A stretch of DNA of 64,000 nt from Gordius sp. MW1 (lineage: Eukaryota; Nematomorpha; Gordioida; Gordea; Gordiidae): NCBI GenBank assembly GCA_964036665.1, contig OZ038532.1:10116037-10180036 (forward strand). The letters run 5' to 3'. The notes under the pieces were generated by a model. It did no database searches. It saw only the letters and a program-made list of their open reading frames with translations, and was not told the origin of the DNA. Below, piece after piece: positions 32,699 to 43,104 of this stretch. The first letter of the stretch is position 1; the number at the start of each line of letters is the position of its first letter. Both the position numbers and the translations under genes were made by a program.

Positions 32699-34625
32699 AC
32701 TCCTAAAACAAACGGTTAACAATTGGGGTTACGGGCCTTCGGGCGAACCGACCCTAAACGGTGGCGACAATATCGAGTCTCCCAGGTGGTGGCAACAAAT
32801 CGTAAATTTCTTAAGGGAGACTCGCCGCTTAATATTCTCGCCTCCTAAACCAACAGACGAACCGGACAATACACCACCGGATCCGCTACCACCTCGCACA
32901 TACCCAGTGCCGCCGCCGGACACTTCGGCAAGGGTAAACCCCACTGACGAGCCGCTCGATGCCGATCAAGGGTCAAGCTTAATACCATCGCTCATCGACC
33001 ACCACAAAGTCCTCTTCCGATGGGGAAAAGAGGCAGCTAGCAAGAAGCCCACAGGGCCTCTAGACATAAAAACCACGAGGCTGAAGCCTCATCCAATGAT
33101 GTCGCAGTTCACATTGGATATAGCCTTCAACGGCTTTAAACCCCCCCTGAACTTAGCCAAAATCAGGGCAAATGGTGGCTTGTTCAAGCCCAACAGGGGG
33201 GGTTGCATATCGAAAGGCAGTCCAAGCTATTATACCGCCATGAAAGAATCGGGGGTTGTTACTGAGACGCAAGCGCTCGCGATCACCTCCGCAACATTTT
33301 TCATAGCCAAGAGCAACGGGGACGCCCGAGTCATCACAGATATGTCGGAAGCCTCAAAAAACTTCCACCATCTCCCAGTGAAGTTGGCGACCATTCCGTT
33401 GACAGCAAAGCAGTTAGCAACAGCTAACTTCGCAGCCAAGATCGATCTGAAGGCTGCTTTCTTCAGTATTCCCCTCCACAAGAATTATAAACGTTATTGC
33501 GGTTACAAGTGGAGGGGAAAGGCATACCAATACAATGTCTTACCGATGGGTGCCTCGTTTTCGCCATACGTATTGCAGACTATCGTGGCAGATCTAGTCA
33601 AATCGGCAGTTACACGATGTAACTATAATGTATATCTCGACGATATACTGATCTTCGCAAAGGACGAAGACCACGTCATCACCGACCTAGGCAACATAGC
33701 CCAAATGGCGGCTGACTGGGGGCTCACCATCAATACCAGCAAATCGTCTTACACAGCAGAGACGAAAATCAAATACCTGGGCATGGTCCTAGACTTCACC
33801 ACGCACACAGTCAAGTGCACCCCTGAAACGCAACAACGCCTTCGTTACGCGGCCGATATCCTTTTCCTCTTCTTAGCCACGCCAAGGCCGCCAGAAGACT
33901 ACGTACTGCTGGAAGCTCTGGGCATCCTCAACTACTTCTACTACAACCTAACAGGGATGCCGAAGCTATTCACCACATTTTACTCCCTGTCCACCGGCAA
34001 CGGTACCAGTCACGACAGACCCGCTGCCTACAAAAAACTAGAAGGATGCTTAGCGTTGCTCACCCAAATCATCCCGCTACACAGGGAACACGACACGATC
34101 ATCTATGCAGACGCGTCAGACACCCACATCGGTATCGCATGGGGAGACGTCAAATTCTCCGTATCGTTCGAAGCAGCCGCTCAAGCTATTGGCCTCGAAT
34201 GGATCAGCACAAACCACATAACAGCTACGGAGACGCTAGCCGCCATCTATGCTTACCTGCATGCGATCCACAACGGTTTCCGCTACCCGAAGGTGTTTAC
34301 GGATTCCATGACGGCATATTTCGTACTCCGAAAAGGTGGCTCAAATTCACCTATAGTAGAAAGAATAATAGCGTACTTCGTCGCATCATATGACGCCTCT
34401 CACCTATTGAGGTTACATTTCAACTTAAGATGGGTATCGACAGCCGAAAACCCGGCAGACGAACCGTCACGTATTTTCCTGCCTCTCACACGCTATGCCG
34501 TACCTGAGCAGCTTCCCAACACGGAGGATCTAGATCTATTAAACATAGGAAACGACGAGAGCGAAATAGACTTGGGTTTCTGGGAAAGCGAAATCCTGGA
34601 GAGCGAGGAGGAGAACCGAGCTTAA
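32580..34625 (+). CDS. Reverse transcriptase/RNase H polyprotein, 681 codons open
   Basis: The frame is +1 relative to gag and open from a TTG within the gag end, so a +1 frameshift or re-initiation is implied. Residues 1-165 are a Pro-rich spacer. The RT spans about 165-410: VITDMSEASKNFHH, AKIDLKAAFFSIP (catalytic D), LPMGASFSPY and YLDDILIFA at 352-360, then IKYLGMVLDF. RNase H is at about 505-630 with a plausible D-E-D-D set: IIYADAS, TETLAAIYA, VFTDSMTA and NPADEPSR. The last 45 residues are acidic (ESEILESEEENRA). All visible catalytic residues are present. Nothing downstream encodes integration functions. The stop TAA abuts the right repeat. Confidence 0.9.
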   Translation: MRGAPPNHRKSRFFEALAGAEAASRADTSRRTRPLPRVRKLLKQTVNNWGYGPSGEPTLNGGDNIESPRWWQQIVNFLRETRRLIFSPPKPTDEPDNTPPDPLPPRTYPVPPPDTSARVNPTDEPLDADQGSSLIPSLIDHHKVLFRWGKEAASKKPTGPLDIKTTRLKPHPMMSQFTLDIAFNGFKPPLNLAKIRANGGLFKPNRGGCISKGSPSYYTAMKESGVVTETQALAITSATFFIAKSNGDARVITDMSEASKNFHHLPVKLATIPLTAKQLATANFAAKIDLKAAFFSIPLHKNYKRYCGYKWRGKAYQYNVLPMGASFSPYVLQTIVADLVKSAVTRCNYNVYLDDILIFAKDEDHVITDLGNIAQMAADWGLTINTSKSSYTAETKIKYLGMVLDFTTHTVKCTPETQQRLRYAADILFLFLATPRPPEDYVLLEALGILNYFYYNLTGMPKLFTTFYSLSTGNGTSHDRPAAYKKLEGCLALLTQIIPLHREHDTIIYADASDTHIGIAWGDVKFSVSFEAAAQAIGLEWISTNHITATETLAAIYAYLHAIHNGFRYPKVFTDSMTAYFVLRKGGSNSPIVERIIAYFVASYDASHLLRLHFNLRWVSTAENPADEPSRIFLPLTRYAVPEQLPNTEDLDLLNIGNDESEIDLGFWESEILESEEENRA

Positions 34626-34726
34626 ATCCCCCGAGCACGTGACACGCGCACTATATAAACGCGTTACACCAACTCCATCGCATTCGCTTCTTACTTTGTT
34701 CCCACGCATTTACGCATTCTGCCCCC
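34626..34726 (+). repeat. Right 101-bp terminal repeat of the compact retroelement
   Basis: Identical to the left copy. It immediately follows the pol stop codon. Downstream comes ACCAGGCTGCTCTGATTG and then a polyadenylation signal, so the transcript would carry the 3' part of this repeat, matching its 5' end. Confidence 0.93.
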
Positions 34727-34744
34727 ACCAGGCTGCTCTGATTG

Positions 34745-34750
34745 AATAAA
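34745..34750 (+). terminator. Polyadenylation signal of the compact retroelement
   Basis: AATAAA 19 bp after the right repeat, the first canonical signal after the pol stop. It may be adopted from flanking DNA. Confidence 0.5.
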
Positions 34751-34871
34751 CAAATTTAAATCAACAATCGCAAGAATAGTAATTGGATAATACACAAAAA
34801 CATAAAAAATATCCAATTCCCAAAATCAGAAAATCCTGAATAGTGTTTAGTTGTCTAACATTTTCGGCAGA

Positions 34872-35020
34872 TCATATTTTTGCTATAATTATATATTTGA
34901 ATATTGTAACCCCAAAACCAAAACCTGGTTGATAAAAACCCTTTAATTTCATTATAGCAATTATTTGTCTACATATATCTCTACCCCTGGCCCTATTCTT
35001 CAAAACCATATACATTATTA
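34872..35020 (-). repeat. Dispersed repeat with a short conserved frame, inverted copy
   Basis: The minus strand reads CAGGGG...ATAATTG...GTTTTTATCAACC and GGTTTTGG. This is similar both to 30560-30640/31770-31827 and to 57754-57925. Its translation RQIIAIMKLKGFYQPGFGFG parallels IIDIMQSDGFYHQRSNYGF and FHQLGFGYNIKTY in the other copies. The function is unknown. Confidence 0.55.
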
Positions 35021-35468
35021 AAATATTTATAAACCAATCCCAATGATTTGAAGAAAACATTAAATCTATAAAATTCAGACACGAAGTCAGAAAAATATAC
35101 AAAAAAAATCTCAACATAAACTATGCCTCAGCCTTAAAGTAAAACATCTAGAAATCAAAACTTTAGCCCACAGATCTATTAGTATCTTATCTATGCGTTG
35201 TCTAGTGAAAACGTTCCTCTCAATCTAAACCAAGGGATGGTCACATATAATCTGTCAACCATCCCACATCCAGTATCAAACCATACCACTTTTCAACGTC
35301 CAGTATCAAACAAAATCACTTTCCAGACTACAACAGATATTTTTCTTTGTAAAGAGGAAGGAATATTTCCCCCAATTCTAGCAATGATAATTCCCCCTTC
35401 CTTCAAATCATTTTTATTCATATCTTATATCCCCTTTTTTTAAAGATATGAAAATGGTGTCAGAAGTG

Positions 35469-36112
35469 TTTGTATATTACAAGTGAAAACTTTTGTATAT
35501 TACAAGTGAAATGATGATGGTTCTAATCTATCGCGTAAAGAGCAAATGGGGACTACTTAAATCTATATCGAAATTAGTACACAGATGTTATGCTAATGCG
35601 GGTAAGATCAAAAGGGGTATCCGACCTAAATAAGATACGAACTTGCAATTAAAGTATCTAGATAGAAGGGGGGAGGGGGGTATGAGATACGCCAGTTTAC
35701 AACTCTTGTGAATATAAGTACGGAGAGGGGGTGATCGATTATCAACGCGTGTGTATTGTATAGCAGCGCAGTGGAGGGTGGGGGGATTTGTATAGGAGGT
35801 AGTATATGATAATTTCTATAGGGGAGGACACAACAGAAAATATAAACAGTGTTTTAGTTGCTAATAGTTAGATGAATCATAATAAAAAAGGGGAAAATTT
35901 TTAGAATGTAATGTGTGATAAAATCTGATCAATGTAAATATTACTATAAGAAAAAAGACATTTATCTAATTGTAAAAAACATTTTATAACTTGCAAGCAT
36001 TTTCATCTTATGGTCTTAACCAAACACACCATTTATTTTAAATGACACTTTATTCCAGTATAAAACAATTGATTTACAAAAAATATTTAAATTAATAAGC
36101 CAATTATAAAAA
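35469..36112. other. Spacer and probable 3' UTR of MRPS18A
   Basis: G-rich and AT-rich sequence with no gene recognised. The part nearest 36112 should be the MRPS18A 3' UTR (minus strand). Confidence 0.45.
36032..36054 (-). terminator. Polyadenylation signals of MRPS18A
   Basis: Minus-strand AATAAA at 36049-36054 and again at 36032-36037, 60-80 nt past the stop codon at 36113-36115. Confidence 0.65.
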
Positions 36113-36776
36113 TTAAACAATATGTTGCACTTTTTGAAATGGCCACAAAGGTTTGTCAAGATAAATTCTATTGTATTTTTCCCATATTTTTTTAGGTGCA
36201 AGATCTGGATTATTGGTTGCATAAGGTTTTAATAACCCTAAATATAATAATATATATTACATAATTCTGAAATACCAGCTTTGTGTGCAAATTCTGTTAA
36301 TCTTTTTAACATAGAATGTTTTTCACGACAAAGCCCAGTTATTTCTGGATCTAGCACTTTCCCACTTTTGTCCAAAAATTGATTGATTATTAAAACATCC
36401 TAAAATAAGCAAAAATAAGATATGTTAATGTTAAAATATCAGCTTACAGTATAATCAATTCTTTTATTTAAGGCACACAATGGGCAACAACCTTTTGGAA
36501 CATTTAATTTAAGATTGAGAGAACTACGGGAAGATAATAAAATTGCTTCAACCTTATTAAATCATTAAATTTTTACTATAAATCTAAAAATTAGTCATAA
36601 AATTTCACATATTAAACAAATGAAGATCTTACTATTGTCGTATTTTCTTTAGTTTGGCTAACAACTTATATAAAAATAAATATGACAAAAAATTAATTAC
36701 TTTTTTTTAATGCCAACGACGCAGAAGTTTGGAAATAGCGTTTTGTTAAAAATGAATTTAGTTTAAGTTTTAACAT
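36113..36776 (-). CDS. MRPS18A: Mitochondrial ribosomal protein S18A (mL66), 5 exons, 153 aa
   Basis: Exons on the minus strand: 36776-36701, 36664-36633, 36552-36448, 36399-36276 and 36237-36113. All junctions are GT-AG and in frame, giving 153 residues. The start MLKLKLNSFLTKRYFQTSAS is a basic, hydroxyl-rich mitochondrial presequence. Next come CCPLCALNKRIDYT with the CxxC pair, and DVLIINQFLDKSGKVLDPEI followed by TGLCREKH, the S18 core that is specific to the S18A paralogue. AHKAGLLKP follows, then a short C-terminus. Human S18A is longer (about 196 aa) at the C-terminal end. The protein belongs to the large subunit of the mitoribosome. Introns are short (about 30-80 bp). Confidence 0.92.
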
Positions 36777-36875
36777 ATTATGAAGAATGGCCAATGTTAC
36801 ACGATCCAAATTCTTGTACTGTATAAGCGATCTGACATTCCATTTTCTTATTCGATCCAAAAAAAGTAATTATGC
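36777..36875 (-). promoter_or_regulatory. MRPS18A upstream/promoter region, present in two copies
   Basis: The roughly 90 bp immediately upstream of the MRPS18A ATG is nearly identical, in inverted orientation, to 38226-38310 just after the H2A fragment. The shared part includes GGATCGAATAAGAAAATGGA and CGCTTATACAGTACAAGAAT. No TATA box is evident. Confidence 0.65.
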
Positions 36876-36905
36876 ATCTTGAACCTAAAATGACTTAACC
36901 CTAAC

Positions 36906-37856
36906 CAGAGGTCAGATTTGTTAGGAAATTTCTGCCCGAACCCGGCCCGGTTCAATTCTCAAACCTAATTGCCCACCCGAGCCCTTCTGGTGTCCGCCCG
37001 AGCACGCCCGAAACATTAATGCTGCCCGAAATGCCCGGCCCGAAATATTAAATTTGCCTGTTAGGCTCGAAATTTGCGACCTCAAATACTTTCAATATTT
37101 AAAAGTCGAATGATTTTTTCAAATGAAACTTTTGTACTTTAATTTTAATCCTAATTGGTCAAAAACGTAGTAATTGGTCTTTCTAAAATATTTGAGCTTA
37201 GCGATAGCGATGAGTGATAAGGGAATAATAAGAGCGAATTGGAGAAGCCTTGTTAAATCATTTGTTTAAAAAAATTAAATGATATTATAATGAAATTTAA
37301 GGGAACCCCTCTAAATCCCGAAACGCCAGAATCCCGAAACTACGATTTGGCCACGACTACGATTTCAAATTTCCATATGTACGATTTCAAAATTCCATAT
37401 TTCTGTTTTTTTATTCAATATTAAACTTTTAAGGTTTATAATAAATTATAAGATGGTTCAACATGAAGTTTATGCTTACACTTTCAGGCGTTGTATCAAT
37501 TTGGCCGTGACGATTTTGTACTATGTATAGACGGCACATGCGAATTACGAACAATGAAAGGGCTGCATATATATAAATATTTTAATCCTTTCCATAACCT
37601 AGCTAGGGACTTGATGGAAATAAAGGGGTTCTGGCAAAAATTGTAAAAATAACTTGGGGACGGATGGCGATTTTTTAGCATTTTTATATGCAATTTAATG
37701 AAAAGTAACAAAAAAATACACTATCTAAAAAATCTCATTAAGCCCGAATTGCCCGAATCCGGTCTTCTTCGTGCCCGCCCGAGCCCGCCCGAAAATAAAA
37801 ATTTATGACAGTTGCCCGGCCCGACCCGGCCCACTGGCCGGGCAATCTGATCTCTG
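36906..37856. mobile_element. Non-autonomous hAT element with GCCCGA subterminal repeats, 951 bp
   Basis: A perfect 8-bp duplication, ACCCTAAC, flanks it (36898-36905 and 37857-37864). Ends are CAGAGGTCAGATT and, inverted, CAGAGATCAGATT. CCCGAGCCCG-type repeats fill both subterminal zones (about 36935-37090 and 37740-37850). There is no transposase. The target is a TTAGGG-like repeat stretch. Confidence 0.9.
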
Positions 37857-37953
37857 ACCCTAACCCTAGCCCTACAAAACCTGCCCTTGCCAAACCGAAA
37901 TCACAATATGAAAACGTGAGTAAGAAATTTTGTTTATTTCTTACGATTTGTGT

Positions 37954-38193
37954 GGGGCTCCCGTCTATTTAGCTGCCGTGATGGAATACCTCGCCGCCGA
38001 AGTATTAGAGTTAGCTGGCAACGCGGCTCGTGACAACAAAAAGACCAGGATCATTCCTCGTCATTTACAGTTAGCTATCAGGAACGATGAGGAGTTGAAT
38101 AAATTGCTCTCGGGCGTTACCATCGCTCAAGGTGGCGTTTTACCCAATATTCAAAGCATTCTCCTGCCCAAGAAATCCGAGACCAAAGCCTAA
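37954..38193 (+). pseudogene. Histone H2A, 5'-truncated
   Basis: From [20 protein letters not shown] to the stop, the frame matches canonical H2A from the middle of the histone fold to the C-terminal tail ([10 protein letters not shown]), 79 residues. The first 44 or so residues (N-tail, helix 1) are missing. The preceding sequence (TTTCTTACGATTTGT) has no splice acceptor, so an upstream exon is not supported. No histone 3' stem-loop is seen after the stop. The surviving part has no stop or frameshift, so the truncation may be fairly recent. What else could be true: a fragment copied together with the neighbouring promoter duplication. Confidence 0.85.
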
Positions 38194-38221
38194 TAGCTTA
38201 CTCACAAATCGGCGCTTCGTT

Positions 38222-38310
38222 ATTTTTTGGATCGAATAAGAAAATGGAATGTCAGATCGCTTATACAGTACAAGAATTTGGATCGTGGAACATTGGTCAT
38301 GAAGAATCGG
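38222..38310 (+). repeat. Orphan inverted copy of the MRPS18A promoter
   Basis: About 80 bp is nearly identical to the reverse complement of 36790-36870, with a few substitutions near its distal end. It points rightward, but no MRPS18A first exon follows. Together with the first copy it brackets the hAT MITE and the H2A fragment. Confidence 0.8.
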
Positions 38311-39017
38311 GGTCAAACGTTATAAAGTCAAATGTTTCATAGTACCGCATTTAGGTACATATTTAAAATATAAAAATAAAGATATAAAGATAAAATAATA
38401 GACAATATTTTAGTATAAAAGTTATTATATAAAAAAGGGTGCAAGGATATTATAATATAAATCTTTAGCATAAAAAATTAATTTAATTATAATTGCCTAA
38501 CTCTAATTGTATTAGTTTATTTAAATTAGTAAAGTTTATTATATGATAAAAATTTATATTGGCTTAGATATAATTTTTGATTGAATTGGAAATGTAGTTA
38601 AGGTTACGAATTGTAAATATTTAGTCTGTTAAAGTTTTATTAAAAATATAGAGAGATCTTTTCTTATTACGGGGCATATAAATTTTATTTTGAGATTTTA
38701 TTGTTTATGTTTGTAAATAAACATTATAAAATGATCTTTTAGTTTTATTTCAAGGACTAATCATAATAAGCAAGCGGCATTTATTTTACAGAAAATTATT
38801 TTATTAATTTCTTTTTACAAATAGATCCTTGAAGATAGTGATATTTGATTTCCTTAAGCCTAAACTAGAATTGGCAATACATATTTATTAATAAGATTGT
38901 GATTAATAATTAAGATGAAAAACACACCTTACTATAAAAATTTATAAATAGAAATAAATTTTATTTATATGGTTGTAATTGATTCATGAGATTGTAAATA
39001 CATATAAACAGATACAC
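38311..39017. other. AT-rich spacer
   Basis: No gene or repeat recognised before the satellite block. Confidence 0.45.
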
Positions 39018-39888
39018 TAGAAATTATGATATAAGTTTTTAAATTAAATTACTCAAATGGGATATAGGTAGATTTGTTGCATCATTTAAGTAAGATGACT
39101 GTATAGATCCACTGTCTATAGAAATTATGATATAAGTTTTTAAATTAAATAACTTAAATGAGATATAGGTAGATTTGTTGCATCATTTAAGTAAGATGAT
39201 TGTATAGATCCACTGTCTATAGAAATTATGATATAAGTTTTTAAATTAAATAACTTAAATGGGATATAGGTAGATTTGTTGCATCATTTAAGTAAGATGA
39301 TTGTATAGATCCACTGTCTATAGAAATTATGATATAAGTTTTTAAATTAAATTACTCAAATGGGATATAGGTAGATTTGTTGCATCATTTAAGTAAGATG
39401 ATTGTATAGACCCACTGTCTATAGAAATTATGATATAAGTTTTTAAATTAAATTACTCAAATGGGATATAGGTAGATTTGTTGCATCATTTAAGTAAGAT
39501 GATTGTATAGATCCACTGTCTATAGAAATTATGATATAAGTTTTTAAATTAAATTACTCAAATGGGATATAGGTAGATTTGTTGCATCATTTAAGTAAGA
39601 TGATTGTATAGATCCACTGTCTATAGAAATTATGATATAAGTTTTTAAATTAAATTACTCAAATGGGATATAGGTAGATTTGTTGCATCATTTAAGTAAG
39701 ATGATTGTATAGATCCACTGTCTATAGAAATTATGATATAAGTTTTTAAATTAAATTACTCAAATGGGATATAGGTAGATTTGTTGCATCATTTAAGTAA
39801 GATGATTGTATAGATCCACTGTCTATAGAAATTATGAGATAAGTTTTTAAATTGAAATACTCAAATGGGATATAGGTAGATCTGAAGG
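39018..39888 (+). repeat. Satellite-like tandem array, 101-bp unit, about 8.5 copies
   Basis: The junction CCACTGTCTATAGAAATTAT recurs at exact 101-bp spacing (about 39108, 39209, 39310, 39411 and onward to 39815). Units are almost identical. The first and last copies diverge at the edges. There is no open frame. Confidence 0.95.
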
Positions 39889-41135
39889 TATCAATCCATA
39901 ATTAGGGTACTCTATAATATAATAAGTAAAAATAACTATAAAAGTTACTTTTATGTGGGAGATTGTCATGCTCACGTGTCATTGTAAACCTGCATCTGAA
40001 TAGAAACCTCTGCCACCACATTCACTTACTCTAAATTTTTAGTAAGATTTTGAATCTTTCCCATTATTGACTTTTATATAATGATAATTTTGATAACTAA
40101 AATTGGTTTTCTTTTTTAGGATAGAGTAAAATGAACGTGATTCATATTACAATAGGTGTTTTTAGGGTTTTTAGTTATTTTTAGTTATTTTTAGTTGTTT
40201 TATATTTAGTGTCTTTATAACGTTTGACTTGGTACGTATTATGAATCAGCTGACTTAAAAAATATTTTTGACAGTACACTCACTACACATGTGCTCAACA
40301 AGTTTTTCAAATACTTAGCTCTAGGGTAGGATTAAAATAGTGGCGTACTTAGCACTTCCTTTTTGAGAGCCAGGTCAAATTTTAATTTTGCACTAGTGGG
40401 GAGGATCAAGGGCGGTTATGAAAAATTATTCCATCATTTTTCTAAATTGATAATCAGCTAGTAATTTGAGTAATCTTCTTTCAAAACTAGTTTAACTTTA
40501 AGTTTTTGAGTCCATATTAATAATATGTCCCAAAATCTTAGAACTTTCCTTTTAACTTCGACTTACACTTGAGCATGTGAAATTTGAGACCTTTAACAGA
40601 CCTTTCAATTAATCAGCCTGCCCGTCACAAGTATATAAAAGCCTAGGTTAAGTTCCGGCCAATTAAAATAATAGATGAGTTACAAAGCCCGAGGCTGCGA
40701 CTCCATCAAATTTTTTGGCTTTATATTAGATTGTGATCCCCTTAAATAATAACATTATGTGTTACAGATGATAATAATAATCATGCAAAAAATATGACTT
40801 ATCAAAATAAAACATTAAACAATTATAATTAATGTACAACATTAAAAAAACATACCTTTCTTTATATTTAATGCTTAAAATATCTATATGATTTTGTAAC
40901 GGGCTTTCAGCGGCTTAACTTATATCTATGCCCATCCTCATTCCGTTTGGTTTATTAGGGTCAGTCCCCGGTAAGTTTTGAGCTTTTAAGCCCAACAGGG
41001 CCAGGCCATATACGTCTCTAAGCGAAATTACCCGCAACAAAATAAAATTTTATTTAATATGATGGCATAGAGTTATAACAACGAAACTATGCAAATTAAA
41101 ATTATATTAAAGCAAAAAATTATATGGCCTTAAAT
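39889..41135. other. Non-coding stretch with a dispersed repeat
   Basis: No gene recognised. 40337-40560 (GTGGCGTACTTAGCAC..., GATAATCAGCTA...) resembles 63648-63860 in the same orientation, marking a dispersed repeat family. Confidence 0.5.
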
Positions 41136-41287
41136 GGTGGCCCGTCCACTTGCCGAAAACCATCTCGCCGAATTTAATGTCCCCCGGTTATAAATGGTCC
41201 CTTGGGGGACGATTTTAAATTAAGGGACCCTTTTTAACCGGGGGACATTAAATTCGGCGAGAGGATTACGGCGAGTTTATAGCACCG
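41136..41287. mobile_element. Near-palindromic MITE, 152 bp
   Basis: A perfect 8-bp duplication, CCTTAAAT, flanks it (41128-41135 and 41288-41295). The two halves are inverted copies, each carrying CTCGCCGAATTTAATGTCCC. The same family as 161-880, judged by the GCCGAAAAC and GCCGAATT blocks. Confidence 0.85.
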
Positions 41288-41295
41288 CCTTAAAT

Positions 41296-43059
41296 TAAAG
41301 CAATGGAACCGGTATATTGATAATAAAAATTCTAATTTTTGTAAAATGACGTACGATATTGCCCAAATTCCAAATAATACCACACATTTTTGATTTAACT
41401 GTTGTTTTGAGATAAAGACTTAAACAGTATTTTGAATATTAATTGTTTGTCTTTTCTCTTTGGGTTTTAATAAATAACAAAGCAGAAATGTAATATAAAT
41501 AAGTCGCTTAGCTCAATTATAAAAATAATAAATGATTAATACCATTAAAATATTTACTTATTTAAGAATTGATAATTTAATTATTATTTTATGTTAAGAT
41601 ATATTAGATAATTGCTTGGGCCTTGGGGGCCAAAGGGACCATGATTTTTCTCTTGGGGGGAGCAATGGGGCCAAGATTTTGCTCTTGTGAGGGGGGGGGG
41701 CTGCCTTGGCCCCCTTGGCACTTCCCTAGCTAAGCCACTGGATAAAGACATCAAATATGGATAATGTAATAAATTGTCTAGTGATTATACAAAAAATGTT
41801 CCATCTTAAAAATGTATCCACCCATTTCATTTTAGTAGGAGCATTTGTGGCTTGATATAAAACCTTTATAGTAGGTACATTTTTAATTTAAAATATAGAA
41901 TTATTTTCTCTTACAAATTTTTATTATTTTATAAATATTTTATAAATAAAGAAGGTTATTTAAATTATAGAGAGCCATTTAATACCTGATAAAATTCACC
42001 AATACGTGTAGAAGAACTACATAAATTTTGCAATTGTAAAAAAGGATGTCGGGGCTCCCAGCAAGTTTACACTTTTCCCTCACCTCTCACTTTAATTAAA
42101 TCCCATCACTAAACGCAAATGTTTCAACTCCCACACTGAAGGTAAATGTTAATATGAACGTGAGTTTGATAACCACAAAGAAACCTGATGGCGAGAAACG
42201 CGAATTACAGTTGTCCAACAATCGAACGCTTATATCTATATTTTTCCCCCTTAATTCCCTGATATTTTAAATATAGTTTTTACTTATTTTTGCTTCGCAC
42301 GTTTTTTGTATAATGCATGAATAAACTCATCTTAGTGCTCGCTCGGGAGAGTTTTTTATCATTATTATTCTTAGTGTAGTCGTAAGAGATTATAGTATTT
42401 AGCTTAATTATAGTTTCTCTTTTAACCTTTTTGTTAAAGGGTTTATTGTCACTTTAATTCATATTTATATTTGTCAAATTTCTTTTAACTTGTTATTAAT
42501 TTGACTATTTGCCTGCATTCAAATATTTCTTATTACAATTTGAACATTAGGAATTATAAATAAGAGTGGGATCACTAGAACAAACGAGTTAAATCAAATA
42601 AAAAAGGAATCTAAATAGTAGCCCTTATGATCACTTTGTTGTAAGAGATTTATCAAAGAGCTTTATCTCATACGCCTACCTAAATAAGTCCAATTCATTT
42701 AATAGCCAAAGTGTAGCATAAGATATTTTATTAAAGTCTCAAAATCCTAAACCTGGTAAAGTGCATTTGAGATATTTTATTAAATTCTCAAAAGATTAGG
42801 GCTCTGGAAAAGTGCATTTCGCTCGATGCCTCAACGATCCTTACATCATATATACAAGGAAAATTCGATACATCTGTTATCTAAGTTTTTATTTAATGAG
42901 ACTTATATTTCATATAGACAATTTTTAAAATGTTTGTATAGACACATATAAGATAAAATATAATATATTTTATATGAGACTAGCTGAACCGGCAAAAGTT
43001 GTTTTGCTAAAAATACAATTTTCTTTAATATAATAAAATTCGAGAAAACTTCAGCCTTG
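41296..43059. other. AT-rich non-coding stretch
   Basis: No gene supported. A G-rich, C-rich block at 41620-41735 (TTGGGGGCCAAAGGGACC to CCCTTGGCACTT, then TAGCTAAGCCACTGG) may be a decayed MITE end. Confidence 0.4.
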
Positions 43060-43104
43060 TATGTATGACGTCATTATTGTATATGATGCTATAAATAAAA
43101 CTGG

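Larger units (their letters stand above)
31826..34726 (+). mobile_element. Compact gag-RT/RNase H retroelement, no integrase or recombinase
   Basis: Bounded by identical 101-bp direct repeats (31826-31926 and 34626-34726, exactly 2800 bp apart). Each starts ATCCCCCGAGCACGTG and ends TTCTGCCCCC. Inside are only two long overlapping frames: a gag-like protein and an RT/RNase H. No protease motif, DDE integrase, tyrosine recombinase or methyltransferase can be found, and the pol stop lies directly against the right repeat. GC content is much higher than in the surroundings. Identical repeats and open frames indicate a recent insertion. Comparison with 30600-30629 shows the left junction after GGTTTTTAT, with no obvious target duplication. 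The RT most resembles DIRS/pararetrovirus-like enzymes by eye. Confidence 0.85.
31246..35468. mobile_element. TIR element (ends about 110 bp) interrupted by a retroelement
   Basis: CTTCTGGACACCATTTTCAT at about 31243 is matched in inverted orientation by the sequence ending at about 35468. The match extends about 110 bp, through TATCATTGCTAGAATTGGGG on one strand. No target duplication was found. Between the arms lie copy 2 of the direct repeat (31253-31827), the 2.9-kb retroelement and a diverged inverted homologue of the repeat (34872-35020). The superfamily is unknown. Confidence 0.55.

Noticed and set aside
37930-38193. Functional H2A gene or variant
   Set aside because: The first 44 or so residues of the histone fold and tail are missing, no acceptor supports an upstream exon, and no histone 3' stem-loop is present.
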